64,000 nucleotides of DNA. It comes from Polynucleobacter parvulilacunae. GTDB taxonomy: Bacteria; Pseudomonadota; Gammaproteobacteria; Burkholderiales; Burkholderiaceae. The DNA lies in contig NZ_JACVPW010000001.1 in the NCBI RefSeq assembly GCF_018881715.1, positions 521,337 to 585,336 on the forward strand. The letters run 5' to 3'. Made by a program: the position numbers and the translations under genes. This document shows positions 1 through 11,369 of the stretch, one piece after another (positions within the stretch are counted from its first letter, which is position 1; every line of letters starts with the position of its first letter). The notes beneath the pieces were generated by a model. It saw nothing but the letters and a program-made list of their open reading frames with translations. It had not been told where the DNA came from and did no database searches.

Positions 1-1
1 T

Positions 2-730
<729 letters not shown>

Positions 731-745
731 GATTTTTATTTTTAA

Positions 746-1042
<297 letters not shown>

Positions 1043-1105
1043 TTGTTTTGGCGTGGATGACCAAGAGGTCATCCAACTGTTCTCAACAATACTGAAAGGA
1101 ATATC

Positions 1106-1576
1106 GTGAATCTGAACGCGACCCTATTCGCGCAAATGATCGTTTTCTTCGTCTTATGGTGGGTTGTTGCACGTTTTGTGTGGCCACCGCTTGTTAAGGC
1201 GTTAGATGAGCGTTCAAGCAAAATTGCTGATGGTTTAGCTGCTGCCGAGCGCGGTAAAGAAGCACTCGCACTAGCCAGCAATGAAGCTGAGCAAGAATTA
1301 ACAAAAGCACGCCAAGAAGGTGTTCAACGCGTTGCTGAAGCTGAAAAACGTGCACAAATGTCAGCCGAAGAAATTCGCGCTAACGCACAAGCTGAAGCCG
1401 CTCGAATCATTTCTCAAGCGCAGCAAGATGCAGCTCAACAAGTTACACGCGCACGTGAAGTGTTGCGTGCTGAAGTTGCCCTGCTTGCTGTTAAAGGCGC
1501 TGAGCAAATTTTGCGTCGTGAAGTTGATGCAAAAGCTCATGGGCAATTACTTGACCAACTAAAGGCAGAACTTTGA
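1106..1576 (+). CDS. atpF: ATP synthase Fo subunit b
   Basis: 156 residues, the usual length. Subunit b is the peripheral stalk: one N-terminal membrane helix (about residues 5-25) followed by a long charged helix rich in Ala, Glu, Gln and Arg (about 40-140) that dimerises and holds the F1 sector. The start is GTG at 1106, with an AAAGGA ribosome binding site a few bases before; no better in-frame ATG exists. It ends one base before the atpH start codon, so translation of the two is probably coupled. Confidence 0.97.
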   Translation: MNLNATLFAQMIVFFVLWWVVARFVWPPLVKALDERSSKIADGLAAAERGKEALALASNEAEQELTKARQEGVQRVAEAEKRAQMSAEEIRANAQAEAARIISQAQQDAAQQVTRAREVLRAEVALLAVKGAEQILRREVDAKAHGQLLDQLKAEL

Positions 1577-1577
1577 T

Positions 1578-2114
1578 ATGGCTGATTTAGCCACTATTGC
1601 ACGTCCTTATGCGGAGGCGCTTTTTCAAAGCGTCAAGCCGGCTGAGCTCGCTGGATGTTTGGAGCAATTAAGCGAATTGGCACAGCTTGCTGCTTTGCCA
1701 GAAGTTGCTGCTTTATCAAACAACCCAAAAGTATCCGCAGATGATTTGAGCAAGCTACTTTCTGGCATTGTGAAAACCAAGCTCGATCCTAAAGTGGCTA
1801 GCTTTTTAAATCTCGTGAATCAAAGCCACCGCTTAGCGGCCGTTCCTGAAATTGCGAATCAATTTGAAGCAATGAAGAACAAGAGCGAAGGCGCAGCAGA
1901 AGTAAACATTACCAGCGCATTCCCTTTAGAGGGTTCTGCGTTAAATGATTTGTTGTCAAGTTTGAAGAAGCGCTTTGGGGGTAAAGAATTGCGCCCAACT
2001 ATTCAAGTTGACCCAGCATTGATTGGCGGAGTTCGCATTCAAGTTGGCGATGAAGTAATGGATAGTTCAGTTAAGGCCCAGTTAGCTCAAATGCAAGCAA
2101 GTCTTGGCGCATAA
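1578..2114 (+). CDS. atpH: ATP synthase F1 subunit delta
   Basis: 178 residues, matching the OSCP/delta family. Delta caps the alpha3beta3 head and ties it to the b stalk. The N-terminal MADLATIARPYAEALF stretch and the C-terminal GGVRIQVGDEVMDSSVKAQL motif are typical. It starts right after atpF (1-bp gap) and lies 45 bp before atpA. Confidence 0.97.
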   Translation: MADLATIARPYAEALFQSVKPAELAGCLEQLSELAQLAALPEVAALSNNPKVSADDLSKLLSGIVKTKLDPKVASFLNLVNQSHRLAAVPEIANQFEAMKNKSEGAAEVNITSAFPLEGSALNDLLSSLKKRFGGKELRPTIQVDPALIGGVRIQVGDEVMDSSVKAQLAQMQASLGA

Positions 2115-2159
2115 GTGATCCCTATTAAGAACATACGAAATAAGACCCAGGAGTAAGTA

Positions 2160-3701
2160 ATGCAACTCAACCCTTCCGAGATCAGCGAGCTGATCAAAAG
2201 CCGAATTAGCGAATTGGGCGTTGACTCCCAAGTTCGCAACGAAGGCACTGTAATTTCAGTGACCGACGGTATTTGCCGCGTTCATGGCTTGTCAGGCGTT
2301 ATGCAGGGCGAAATGTTGGAATTTCCAAACAACACAATCGGCCTCGCGTTAAACCTTGAGCGTGATTCTGTTGGTGCCGTAGTGTTGGGTGAATACACCC
2401 ACATTAAAGAAGGCGACCCAGTTAAATGTACTGGCCGCATTTTGGAAGTCCCAGTTGGCCCAGAGTTGCTCGGTCGCGTTGTAAATGCGCTCGGTCAGCC
2501 GATTGATGGCAAAGGCCCAATCAACACCAAGTTAACTGACTTTATTGAAAAAGTTGCTCCTGGCGTTATCGCACGTCAATCTGTTAGCCAACCAGTACAA
2601 ACTGGTTTGAAGGCGATTGATGCGATGGTTCCAATTGGCCGTGGTCAGCGTGAGTTGATCATTGGCGACCGCCAAACTGGTAAGACAGCAGTTGCGGTTG
2701 ACGCGATCATTAACCAAAAAGGTAAAGGCGTTTATTGCGTTTACGTGGCGATCGGTCAAAAAGCTTCCACTATTGCTAACGTTGTTCGTAAGCTCACAGA
2801 ATTGGGCGCGATGGAGTACACCGTTGTTGTTGCAGCGAGTGCTTCTGAGTCTGCAGCGATGCAGTACCTCTCTGCATACGCAGGTTGCACCATGGGTGAA
2901 TACTTCCGCGACCGCGGTGAAGATGCTTTGATTGTTTACGATGACTTGACCAAGCAAGCAGTTGCTTATCGTCAAATCTCCTTGTTGCTCCGCCGCCCAC
3001 CAGGCCGCGAAGCTTATCCTGGCGACGTGTTCTACCTCCACTCACGCTTGCTCGAGCGCGCTGCCCGTGTAAATGCTGAGTACGTTGAGAAGTTCACTAA
3101 CGGCGCAGTAAAAGGCAAAACCGGTTCTTTAACTGCATTGCCAATTATTGAAACTCAAGCTGGCGACGTTTCTGCATTCGTTCCAACCAACGTAATTTCG
3201 ATTACTGACGGTCAGATCTTCTTGGAAACTGACTTGTTCAACGCTGGTGTGCGTCCTGCGATTAACGCTGGTATTTCTGTATCCCGCGTTGGTGGTGCTG
3301 CACAAACTAAAGTCATTAAGAAATTGTCTGGTGGTATCCGTACCGACTTAGCGCAATATCGTGAATTGGCAGCGTTTGCTCAGTTCGCATCTGACCTTGA
3401 CGAAGCAACCCGCAAGCAGCTCGAGCGTGGTCGTCGTGTTACTGAATTGTGTAAGCAAGCTCAATACAAGCCACTCCAAGTTTGGGAAATGGCTGCTTCA
3501 CTCTACGCTGTGAACAACGGCTACTTCGACGACCTCGAAGTGAAGAACGTATTGGCATTCGAAAAAGGCCTGCAAGATCATTTGAAATCTAAGTACGCTG
3601 ACTTAGTTGCGCGTATTGAAGAGACCAAAGATTTGAGCAAGGATGACGAAGCTGCTTTGCGCGCTGCTATTGAGGATTACAAGCGTTCTGCCTCTTTCTA
3701 A
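2160..3701 (+). CDS. atpA: ATP synthase F1 subunit alpha
   Basis: 513 residues, the usual length. Alpha is the non-catalytic nucleotide-binding subunit of the F1 hexamer. The Walker A motif GDRQTGKT is at residues 169-176, and the LIVYDDL Walker B region and the [22 protein letters not shown] segment, including the ATP synthase alpha/beta signature, are intact. The ribosome binding site is AGGAG about 5 bases before ATG. Long antisense frames under this gene are codon-bias shadows. Confidence 0.99.
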   Translation: MQLNPSEISELIKSRISELGVDSQVRNEGTVISVTDGICRVHGLSGVMQGEMLEFPNNTIGLALNLERDSVGAVVLGEYTHIKEGDPVKCTGRILEVPVGPELLGRVVNALGQPIDGKGPINTKLTDFIEKVAPGVIARQSVSQPVQTGLKAIDAMVPIGRGQRELIIGDRQTGKTAVAVDAIINQKGKGVYCVYVAIGQKASTIANVVRKLTELGAMEYTVVVAASASESAAMQYLSAYAGCTMGEYFRDRGEDALIVYDDLTKQAVAYRQISLLLRRPPGREAYPGDVFYLHSRLLERAARVNAEYVEKFTNGAVKGKTGSLTALPIIETQAGDVSAFVPTNVISITDGQIFLETDLFNAGVRPAINAGISVSRVGGAAQTKVIKKLSGGIRTDLAQYRELAAFAQFASDLDEATRKQLERGRRVTELCKQAQYKPLQVWEMAASLYAVNNGYFDDLEVKNVLAFEKGLQDHLKSKYADLVARIEETKDLSKDDEAALRAAIEDYKRSASF

Positions 3702-3718
3702 GAGGGCTCGCATAAATC

Positions 3719-4588
3719 ATGGCAAGCACAAAAGAGATACGATCTAAGATCAAGAGCGTGCAAAACACGCGCAAGATCACGAAGGCAATGGAAATGGTCG
3801 CCGCATCCAAGATGCGTCGCGCCCAAGAGCGCATGCGTAATGCGCGTCCATATGCTGAAAAAATTCGTGAGATTGTTGCCAATCTTTCTAAAGCAAATCC
3901 TGAGTTCCGCCCTGCTTATATGGCAACTCGTGAAGTTAAGAAGGTTGGCACCATCTTGGTTACAACAGATAAAGGCTTATGCGGCGGTTTAAATACCAAC
4001 GTATTGCGTTTTATTACTAACCAAGTGCGCGATTTGCAGGAAAAAAATATTGAGATTGTCTACACGGCAATTGGTTCAAAAGGCCTGCAGTTTTTGAATC
4101 GCTCAAAAGCAAAACTGATTTCTCAAACAATCCAAATTGGCGATACGCCACATATGGATGTTTTGATTGGCGCTATTGTTGCCCAATTAGAAGCGTTTGA
4201 GCGAGGCGAGATTGATGCTGTTTATTTGGCATACAACCGCTTTGTTAATGCCATGAAACAAGAGCCTGTTTTAGAAAAGCTTTTGCCTTTGGAGCCAGCC
4301 GCATTGGCGCCAGAAGATAAAGCAGGAAATTCTTGGGATTACATCTACGAACCTGACGCAGAGTCCATTTTGAATGGCTTGCTCAAGCGTTATGTTGAAG
4401 CAATGATTTATCAGGCAGTTGCTGAAAACATGGCTTCTGAACAGTCTGCACGGATGGTCTCTATGAAGGCCGCTTCAGATAATGCGAAGAACGTAATCGG
4501 CGAATTGCAATTGGAATACAACAAGACACGACAGGCTGCTATTACTAAAGAGTTGTCAGAAATTGTTGGTGGAGCGGCTGCGGTTTAA
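3719..4588 (+). CDS. atpG: ATP synthase F1 subunit gamma
   Basis: 289 residues. Gamma is the rotating central shaft. The N-terminal helix begins [20 protein letters not shown] with the conserved [15 protein letters not shown] run, and the C-terminus carries the [23 protein letters not shown] helix that penetrates the alpha3beta3 ring. It lies 17 bp after atpA and 55 bp before atpD, the canonical order. Confidence 0.98.
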   Translation: MASTKEIRSKIKSVQNTRKITKAMEMVAASKMRRAQERMRNARPYAEKIREIVANLSKANPEFRPAYMATREVKKVGTILVTTDKGLCGGLNTNVLRFITNQVRDLQEKNIEIVYTAIGSKGLQFLNRSKAKLISQTIQIGDTPHMDVLIGAIVAQLEAFERGEIDAVYLAYNRFVNAMKQEPVLEKLLPLEPAALAPEDKAGNSWDYIYEPDAESILNGLLKRYVEAMIYQAVAENMASEQSARMVSMKAASDNAKNVIGELQLEYNKTRQAAITKELSEIVGGAAAV

Positions 4589-4628
4589 GCGGTCAGCGTT
4601 TAGGAATACGAAAGAATTCAGGAATTAA

Positions 4629-6044
<1,416 letters not shown>

Positions 6045-6056
6045 TCTAGGGAAATT

Positions 6057-6473
6057 ATGTCAACCATACGCGTCGATGTAGTAAGTGCTGAGCAGTCTAT
6101 TTTCAGCGGGGAAGCCAAGTTTGTTGCGCTTCCTGGCGAAAGTGGTGAGCTTGGCATTTTGCGCGGCCACACTCCTTTGATTACACGTATTCGTCCAGGC
6201 TCAGTTCGCATTGAAAAGGCTGATGGTGATGAAGAGTTTGTTTTCGTAGCAGGTGGCTATTTAGAGGTTCAGCCAGATCACGTTACCGTATTAGCGGATA
6301 CCGCTATTCGTGGTCATGATCTTGATGAAGCAAAAGCAACTGAAGCCAAGAAGCGCGCTGAAGAGGCCATGCAAAATCGCGGCACAGACTTTGATTTGGC
6401 TTTGGCTCAATCTGAGTTTGCAATGGCAGCTGCACAGTTGGCTGCAATTGCCCGTTTCCGTCGTAAAAAGTAA
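6057..6473 (+). CDS. atpC: ATP synthase F1 subunit epsilon
   Basis: 138 residues. Epsilon is a beta-sandwich plus a C-terminal helical hairpin; it joins gamma to the c-ring and can inhibit ATP hydrolysis. The [19 protein letters not shown] motif of the N-terminal domain is clear, and the Ala/Glu-rich C-terminal helices follow. It is the last atp gene; hemE starts 15 bp later with no terminator between, so read-through into hemE is likely. Confidence 0.97.
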   Translation: MSTIRVDVVSAEQSIFSGEAKFVALPGESGELGILRGHTPLITRIRPGSVRIEKADGDEEFVFVAGGYLEVQPDHVTVLADTAIRGHDLDEAKATEAKKRAEEAMQNRGTDFDLALAQSEFAMAAAQLAAIARFRRKK

Positions 6474-6488
6474 TAGCCGGTCATCTCC

Positions 6489-7601
6489 TTGCTGTTAAAT
6501 GATCGGTTTTTAAAGGCCTGCCTGGGCGAAGCGGTTGATCAAACACCGCTTTGGCTCATGCGCCAAGCTGGCCGTTATCTCCCCGAATACAACGCTACAC
6601 GCGCTAGAGCCGGAAGTTTTCTCGGGCTCGCAAAAAATCCTGCTTATGCTACTGAAGTAACACTTCAGCCTTTGGATCGCTATCCATTGGATGCGGCAAT
6701 TTTGTTTTCTGATATTTTGACCATTCCTGATGCAATGGGATTGGGTCTGAAATTTACTGCTGGCGAAGGCCCTAGTTTTGACCATCCCCTGCGTACTGAA
6801 CAGGCGGTTAAGAAATTACGTGCTGCTGATATGGATCAGCTCAAGTATGTTTTTGATGCTGTTTCAGAAATTCGTAAAGCACTCATACAAGATGGCAAAC
6901 AACGCGTTCCATTGATCGGCTTCTCGGGAAGCCCATGGACATTGGCGTGCTACATGGTTGATGGATCCAGTGCCGATGATTTTCGTCATGCCAAAACCAT
7001 GATGTTTAGTCGCCCAGATCTCATGCAGCATATCTTGGATATCAATGCGCAATCAGTTGCCGACTATTTGATCGAGCAAGTAAAAGCAGGCGCACAAGCC
7101 CTGATGATTTTTGATACTTGGGGCGGAATGCTTCCAGACGGTTGGTATCAAAAGATGTCTTTAGCATCGATGCAAAAAGTAATTGCCTTATTGCCGCGCG
7201 AGCATGAAGGTAGAAAAATTCCAGTCATCATGTTTACTAAAGGTGGCGCAATTTGGCTCAATGACATGGCGCAAGTTGGTGCTGATGTGATTGCTATCGA
7301 CTGGACAATGTCGCTGAGTCGTGCAAGAAAACAGTTGCTCGCTCTGAACAAGCCATTGGCATTACAAGGCAATCTAGATCCGCTAATCTTGTTCGCAGAG
7401 CCAAAACAAATTGCAGAGCAAGCCAACCTTCTCCTCGAGGATTTGGCAAGTGCACCAGCCCTCAAGCCTGGTTTACATCCCTTGGATGGCCATGTTTTTA
7501 ATTTGGGCCATGGCATTTCTCAATTTACCCCCCCAGAGAGCGTGACAGCTCTTGCCGAGGCTGTCATAAATCGCTCTAGGTCTCTCAGGACAAAGTCATA
7601 A
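6489..7601 (+). CDS. hemE: Uroporphyrinogen decarboxylase
   Basis: HemE removes four acetate carboxyls from uroporphyrinogen III to give coproporphyrinogen III in haem synthesis. The diagnostic [10 protein letters not shown] motif is at residues 25-34 and the [13 protein letters not shown] signature is present. Length is about 370 residues, as in the family. An in-frame stop at 6474-6476 leaves TTG 6489 as the likely start, which is weak and lacks a clear Shine-Dalgarno, suggesting low or coupled translation after atpC. Following sequence is the AT-rich gap 7602-7867. Confidence 0.96.
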   Translation: MLLNDRFLKACLGEAVDQTPLWLMRQAGRYLPEYNATRARAGSFLGLAKNPAYATEVTLQPLDRYPLDAAILFSDILTIPDAMGLGLKFTAGEGPSFDHPLRTEQAVKKLRAADMDQLKYVFDAVSEIRKALIQDGKQRVPLIGFSGSPWTLACYMVDGSSADDFRHAKTMMFSRPDLMQHILDINAQSVADYLIEQVKAGAQALMIFDTWGGMLPDGWYQKMSLASMQKVIALLPREHEGRKIPVIMFTKGGAIWLNDMAQVGADVIAIDWTMSLSRARKQLLALNKPLALQGNLDPLILFAEPKQIAEQANLLLEDLASAPALKPGLHPLDGHVFNLGHGISQFTPPESVTALAEAVINRSRSLRTKS

Positions 7602-7867
7602 AACTGAGTGAATGCTAACTTGCTACTGAGAATTTTTAACGAAAGTTATACACAGTTAGCGACGAAATTCAAAATTCAGTGAGATTGCGATTAAAGATGA
7701 AAATTCACTTTCGAATAGCTCTTTAACTTATTGATTTATAAGTAAAATAGTAAAAAAGCTTGAAAAGGGTGCAGAAACTGAAGGCTGATAAATTAGCTTA
7801 TAAATCAGAATCATCTGATGATATCCACAGACTTATCCACAAGCAAAAACGAGATTTGAAGTAAATC
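7602..7867. promoter_or_regulatory. AT-rich hemE-priA gap with DnaA-box cluster (origin-like)
   Basis: Three 9-mers match the DnaA box on the same strand: TTATACACA at 7646-7654, ATATCCACA at 7821-7829 (one mismatch to TTATCCACA) and a perfect TTATCCACA at 7833-7841, the last two 12 bp apart. Between them an 11-bp perfect inverted repeat, TGATTTATAAG at 7732-7742 and CTTATAAATCA at 7797-7807, flanks AT-rich DNA. The arrangement looks like a DnaA-binding regulatory or unwinding region upstream of priA. Whether it is an origin, a DnaA-controlled promoter or a titration site cannot be told from sequence alone. No gene is visible here. Confidence 0.55.
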
Positions 7868-9994
7868 ATGCCTCCTCCAATCGTAGTCCAAGTCGTTGTT
7901 GATAAGCCCCTCGCCCAGGGCTTTGACTACCTGTGGGACGCGAAGGCGCTGGGAGGCCAACCAGAGATTGGCTCGATAGTTGAAGTTCCATTTGGGCGCA
8001 GTCTTCTTGTTGGCATGGTTATAAAAGTAAGTGCTCACTCTGAATTTGATGTAGAGAAATTAAAAGCGGTAACAAGAGTGGCCCCGCTACCTCCCTTAGA
8101 TCCTGCAGCCCTACGCTTGGTCAATTTTGCCAGCCAGTATTACATTCATGCGCTTGGTGAAACCATTATTCCCACCATTCCGCAGATGTGGAAAAAGCCG
8201 GATGATTGGGAAAAGATTCCAAAGAAATTGGCTGCAGATGAAGAAAAGAAAAAGAAAAAAATTCATCCAGAATTGAGCGAGGGATTCATTGATGAAAATC
8301 TTTTGAATGATGGTCAAAAGCTTGCGCTTGAGGAACTGCGTGATTGCTCATTAAATAAATTCAAAGCAATTTTGTTGCAAGGCCAAACTGGCAGTGGAAA
8401 GACGGCCGTATTTTTAAATTGGTTGAGCGGCATTTTGCAGGACACAACTGCGCAGGTTTTGCTCTTGGTCCCTGAGATTAATTTAACACCACAGCTAGAG
8501 CGTAGAGTGCGCGCCTATTTTCCGGATAAGAAAATGGTTGTACTTCACAGTGGGGTGAGTGAAAAAGTGAGGGGCATTGCCTGGTATGAGGCAATTACCG
8601 GAAAAGCCCAAATTATTTTGGGTACACGTTTAGCAGCCTTAACTCCCTTGCCAAATTTGCGTGCAATAGTTGTGGATGAAGAACATGACCCATCATACAA
8701 ACAACAAGATGGCATTCGCTACTCTGCGCGTGACTTAGCGGTTTGGCGTGCTCATGATCTGAAGATTCCAATTCTATTGGCATCCGCTACACCATCCTTG
8801 GAAACCTGGATGGCAGCTAAAGCGGGCCGTTATGAATATATTCGTCTAGATCAGCGTGCACAGGGCGCTAGCTTGCCGCAAGTCCATTTAGTCAATACGC
8901 GCGACCCACAAAGCCAATTTAGTCCGGGCGATCTAGAAAAGCCCAAGGCAAAGAGTCTGATTACTAAAACTCTTGCTAATGCAGTTAGCAAAAATCTAGA
9001 AGGAAAGAAGCAGAGTCTCATCCTGATTAATCGACGCGGTTATGCCCCGGTCCTTAGTTGCGGTGCGTGTTCATGGCTGTCGAAATGCGAGCAATGCAGC
9101 TCTTATATGGTGATGCATAAGGCTGGTGCTTTAGGTAGGAAATCAGTATTGAGCTGCCACCATTGCGGCTTAGTTAAGCCCATTCCGAACCATTGCCCTG
9201 ATTGTGGAAATGCTGACTTGAAGACTTTGGGGCAAGGCACCCAAAAGGTCGAAGATTCTATTGAGGAGATGTGGCCGGGGGCCAGGGTACTCAGGGTCGA
9301 TACAGATTCCAGCAGAAAGAGTAAGGGCGCGGAAGAACTCTTTCAGGAGATACATGGGGGCAATGTCGATATCGTGGTGGGAACGCAGATGATCGCCAAG
9401 GGCCACGACTATCAAAATATAGGCTTAGTCGCCGTGCTAGATGCAGACAGTAGATTGTTCTCCCAAGACTTTAGGGCTGCAGAACGATTGTTTGCCCAAC
9501 TAGTTCAGGTTGCAGGACGTGCTGGGCGCTCAAATAAAGACGGTGAAATTGGGGGCGCAATTTATGTTGAAACCCAGTTTCCAGAAGCCGCAGTTTTTCA
9601 GTTTTTGCTGCGCCATGATGTAGATGGTTTTTTAGCCTTTACAGCAAATGAAAGAAAAGAAGCGGGTTTGCCACCCTTTGCCTATCAAGCCCTGATACAT
9701 GCTGAGGCAAAAAGCCTGGACAAGGCAATTCAGTTTTTAAGTGGGCTAAAGGGCTATTTACGGGCTCAGGGCCATATATCTAAAGGACTTAGAGTCTATG
9801 ACCCAGTGCCAAAGGCGGTAATGCGAGTGGCTGGCTCAGAGCGCGCCCAATTACTTGTAGAGTCAGATGATCGTAAAAATTTGCAAGAGATTTTAGAGGC
9901 GATAGACCATTATTTACGAGATCATTCTCAAGGCCGCATTAGCAAAGAGGGCCGAATTCGTTGGCTCATTGAGCGCGACCCAATTTCAATCTAA
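7868..9994 (+). CDS. priA: Primosomal replication restart helicase PriA
   Basis: 708 residues. PriA is a superfamily 2 helicase that recognises stalled forks and reloads the replisome. Visible parts: an N-terminal DNA-binding domain (about 1-110), Walker A GQTGSGKT at 172-179, the DEEH box in VVDEEHDPSYKQ, the eight-Cys zinc module (CGAC, CEQC, CHHC, CPDC) and the C-terminal helicase motifs GTQMIAKGHD and QVAGRAGR. A Lys-rich linker (EEKKKKK, about 125-131) precedes the helicase domain. It sits directly after the DnaA-box-bearing gap and ends 13 bp from convergent gcvH. Confidence 0.97.
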   Translation: MPPPIVVQVVVDKPLAQGFDYLWDAKALGGQPEIGSIVEVPFGRSLLVGMVIKVSAHSEFDVEKLKAVTRVAPLPPLDPAALRLVNFASQYYIHALGETIIPTIPQMWKKPDDWEKIPKKLAADEEKKKKKIHPELSEGFIDENLLNDGQKLALEELRDCSLNKFKAILLQGQTGSGKTAVFLNWLSGILQDTTAQVLLLVPEINLTPQLERRVRAYFPDKKMVVLHSGVSEKVRGIAWYEAITGKAQIILGTRLAALTPLPNLRAIVVDEEHDPSYKQQDGIRYSARDLAVWRAHDLKIPILLASATPSLETWMAAKAGRYEYIRLDQRAQGASLPQVHLVNTRDPQSQFSPGDLEKPKAKSLITKTLANAVSKNLEGKKQSLILINRRGYAPVLSCGACSWLSKCEQCSSYMVMHKAGALGRKSVLSCHHCGLVKPIPNHCPDCGNADLKTLGQGTQKVEDSIEEMWPGARVLRVDTDSSRKSKGAEELFQEIHGGNVDIVVGTQMIAKGHDYQNIGLVAVLDADSRLFSQDFRAAERLFAQLVQVAGRAGRSNKDGEIGGAIYVETQFPEAAVFQFLLRHDVDGFLAFTANERKEAGLPPFAYQALIHAEAKSLDKAIQFLSGLKGYLRAQGHISKGLRVYDPVPKAVMRVAGSERAQLLVESDDRKNLQEILEAIDHYLRDHSQGRISKEGRIRWLIERDPISI

Positions 9995-10007
9995 TTGACC
10001 TGACTTA

Positions 10008-10400
10008 TTAGGCGCCAGGTCCTGCGCTATATTTTTCTAGGCTTAATAACTGATTTAGCTCGGTAGCAAGGCTGTCATCAGACGTTGGTTTGATTTTGAA
10101 TAGCCAAACACCATAAGGTTTTTCATTGACGATTTCAGGTGATGCATCCACCTCTTCGTTGAGTGCAACAATTTCTCCGCTCACGGGCGCATGAATATCA
10201 CTGGCTGCTTTTACTGACTCAATCACAGCAATGGCTTCGCCCTGCTTTACTTGCTGCCCAACTTTTGGCGCCTGAAAAAACATCACGTCACCCAGAGCTT
10301 CTTGTGCGTGATTGCTAATACCAACCCAAACTAGGCCATCTTCTTCTTGATCTGCCCATTCATGCGTTTCTGCAAATTTAAATGTATCTTGGCTATTCAT
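10008..10400 (-). CDS. gcvH: Glycine cleavage system H protein
   Basis: 130 residues. GcvH carries the aminomethyl group on a lipoyl-lysine between GcvP, GcvT and GcvL. The lipoylation site is Lys64 in ESVKAAS. The N-terminal THEWA motif and the VGISNHAQEALGD run are typical. ATG at 10400 is preceded by AGGAT. gcvT and gcvP are not adjacent, so either they lie elsewhere or the protein mainly serves as a lipoyl carrier or donor. Confidence 0.96.
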   Translation of the reverse strand: MNSQDTFKFAETHEWADQEEDGLVWVGISNHAQEALGDVMFFQAPKVGQQVKQGEAIAVIESVKAASDIHAPVSGEIVALNEEVDASPEIVNEKPYGVWLFKIKPTSDDSLATELNQLLSLEKYSAGPGA

Positions 10401-10477
10401 GTTTTATCCTTTGAGAACATTTTATGCTCAGTCCCATAAACTAGCTTACTCAATGACGCACTTACACACTTGTTTAT

Positions 10478-11122
10478 ATGCCAATTAAATTAGGAATTGT
10501 TCCCGTAACTCCCTATGAGCAAAATTGCTCCATCTTGGTTTGCCAAGAGACTGGCGATGCAGCCGTGGTGGATCCAGGCGGAGATATAGAAAAGATCCTC
10601 ACAGGCGTTCAGCAAATGGGCGGCAAGGTGAAGAAGATCCTCTTGACCCATGGGCACCTTGACCACTGTGCGGCTGCTAAAGACTTGGCTGATCAGCTTG
10701 GTGTGCCAATTGAGGGGCCTCAGGAAGATGAGCGTTTTTGGATTGATCAGCTACCACAGCAAACAGTGCGCTTTGGTTTTGGGCATGCCAAAGTGTTTGA
10801 GCCCGACCGCTGGTTAAATAATGGTGATCATGTTCAAGTTGGCAACGTTGATCTTGAGGTGTTTCATTGTCCTGGTCACACACCGGGACACGTTGTATTT
10901 TTTGACAAGGAAGATCGCCTGGCAATTGTTGGCGACGTTTTGTTTGCGGGCTCAATTGGCAGAACAGATTTTCCGCGTGGCAATCATGCGGATTTAATTA
11001 ATGCGATCAAAACAAAGTTATGGCCCTTAGGCGATGATGTGCAATTTGTTCCTGGGCATGGACCGATGTCGACGTTTGGCCAAGAACGAAAAACCAACCC
11101 TTACGTTGGGGATGGCGCTTAA
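10478..11122 (+). CDS. MBL-fold metallo-hydrolase (glyoxalase II-like, YcbL type)
   Basis: 214 residues, one metallo-beta-lactamase domain. Metal ligands are visible: THGHLDH at residues 57-63, PGHTPGH, the GDVLFAGSIGRTD motif and the late PGHGP His. This is the short glyoxalase II-like group, which lacks the C-terminal glutathione-binding helical domain of true GloB. Role is likely thioester hydrolysis, but the substrate cannot be given from sequence. It is divergent from gcvH with a 77-bp shared upstream region. Confidence 0.9.
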   Translation: MPIKLGIVPVTPYEQNCSILVCQETGDAAVVDPGGDIEKILTGVQQMGGKVKKILLTHGHLDHCAAAKDLADQLGVPIEGPQEDERFWIDQLPQQTVRFGFGHAKVFEPDRWLNNGDHVQVGNVDLEVFHCPGHTPGHVVFFDKEDRLAIVGDVLFAGSIGRTDFPRGNHADLINAIKTKLWPLGDDVQFVPGHGPMSTFGQERKTNPYVGDGA

Positions 11123-11142
11123 AACTTTTGCTACAAATGAAA

Positions 11143-11328
11143 TTAGGTTTTTGCTGAGCCGGTACGGTGTGTGCGGTTATATAAACAGCTTGCGCAGATC
11201 CAGCGTTGCTTGCGATTGCTTGTCGGAATCCAGGTACCGCCCTCGAGTCGTTTTTCACGACTGCAAGAAGAGCAAAATTTTAGGCTCTGAGAGGTTTCTT
11301 GGGTAGCTGCTGGAGTCGAGGTAGTCAT
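11143..11328 (-). CDS. Small zinc-ribbon protein, unknown function
   Basis: About 61 residues from ATG 11328 (a TTG two codons upstream at 11334 is also possible). Two CxxC pairs, Cys19/Cys22 and Cys45/Cys48, are spaced as in a zinc ribbon, with a conserved-looking GGTWIP and QRWICASC between them. The N-terminal 15 residues are Thr/Ser/Ala-rich and look disordered. It lies 41 bp downstream of the desaturase on the same strand and convergent with the MBL hydrolase. Not recognised as a named family; the paired cysteines argue that it is real. Confidence 0.6.
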   Translation of the reverse strand: MTTSTPAATQETSQSLKFCSSCSREKRLEGGTWIPTSNRKQRWICASCLYNRTHRTGSAKT

Positions 11329-11369
11329 GGGCAATCCGGGTAAGGCAAATCTTTATACAGAGATCTATT

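Noticed and set aside
2532..3041. Long minus-strand open frame under atpA
   Set aside because: It is antisense to a strongly biased gene, has no ribosome binding site and no recognisable domain; the open frame is a codon-bias effect.
9997..10021. GACCTG...CAGGTC hairpin between priA and gcvH
   Set aside because: Six pairs, a 13-base loop and no T run; the stem overlaps the gcvH stop codon and is not convincing as a terminator.
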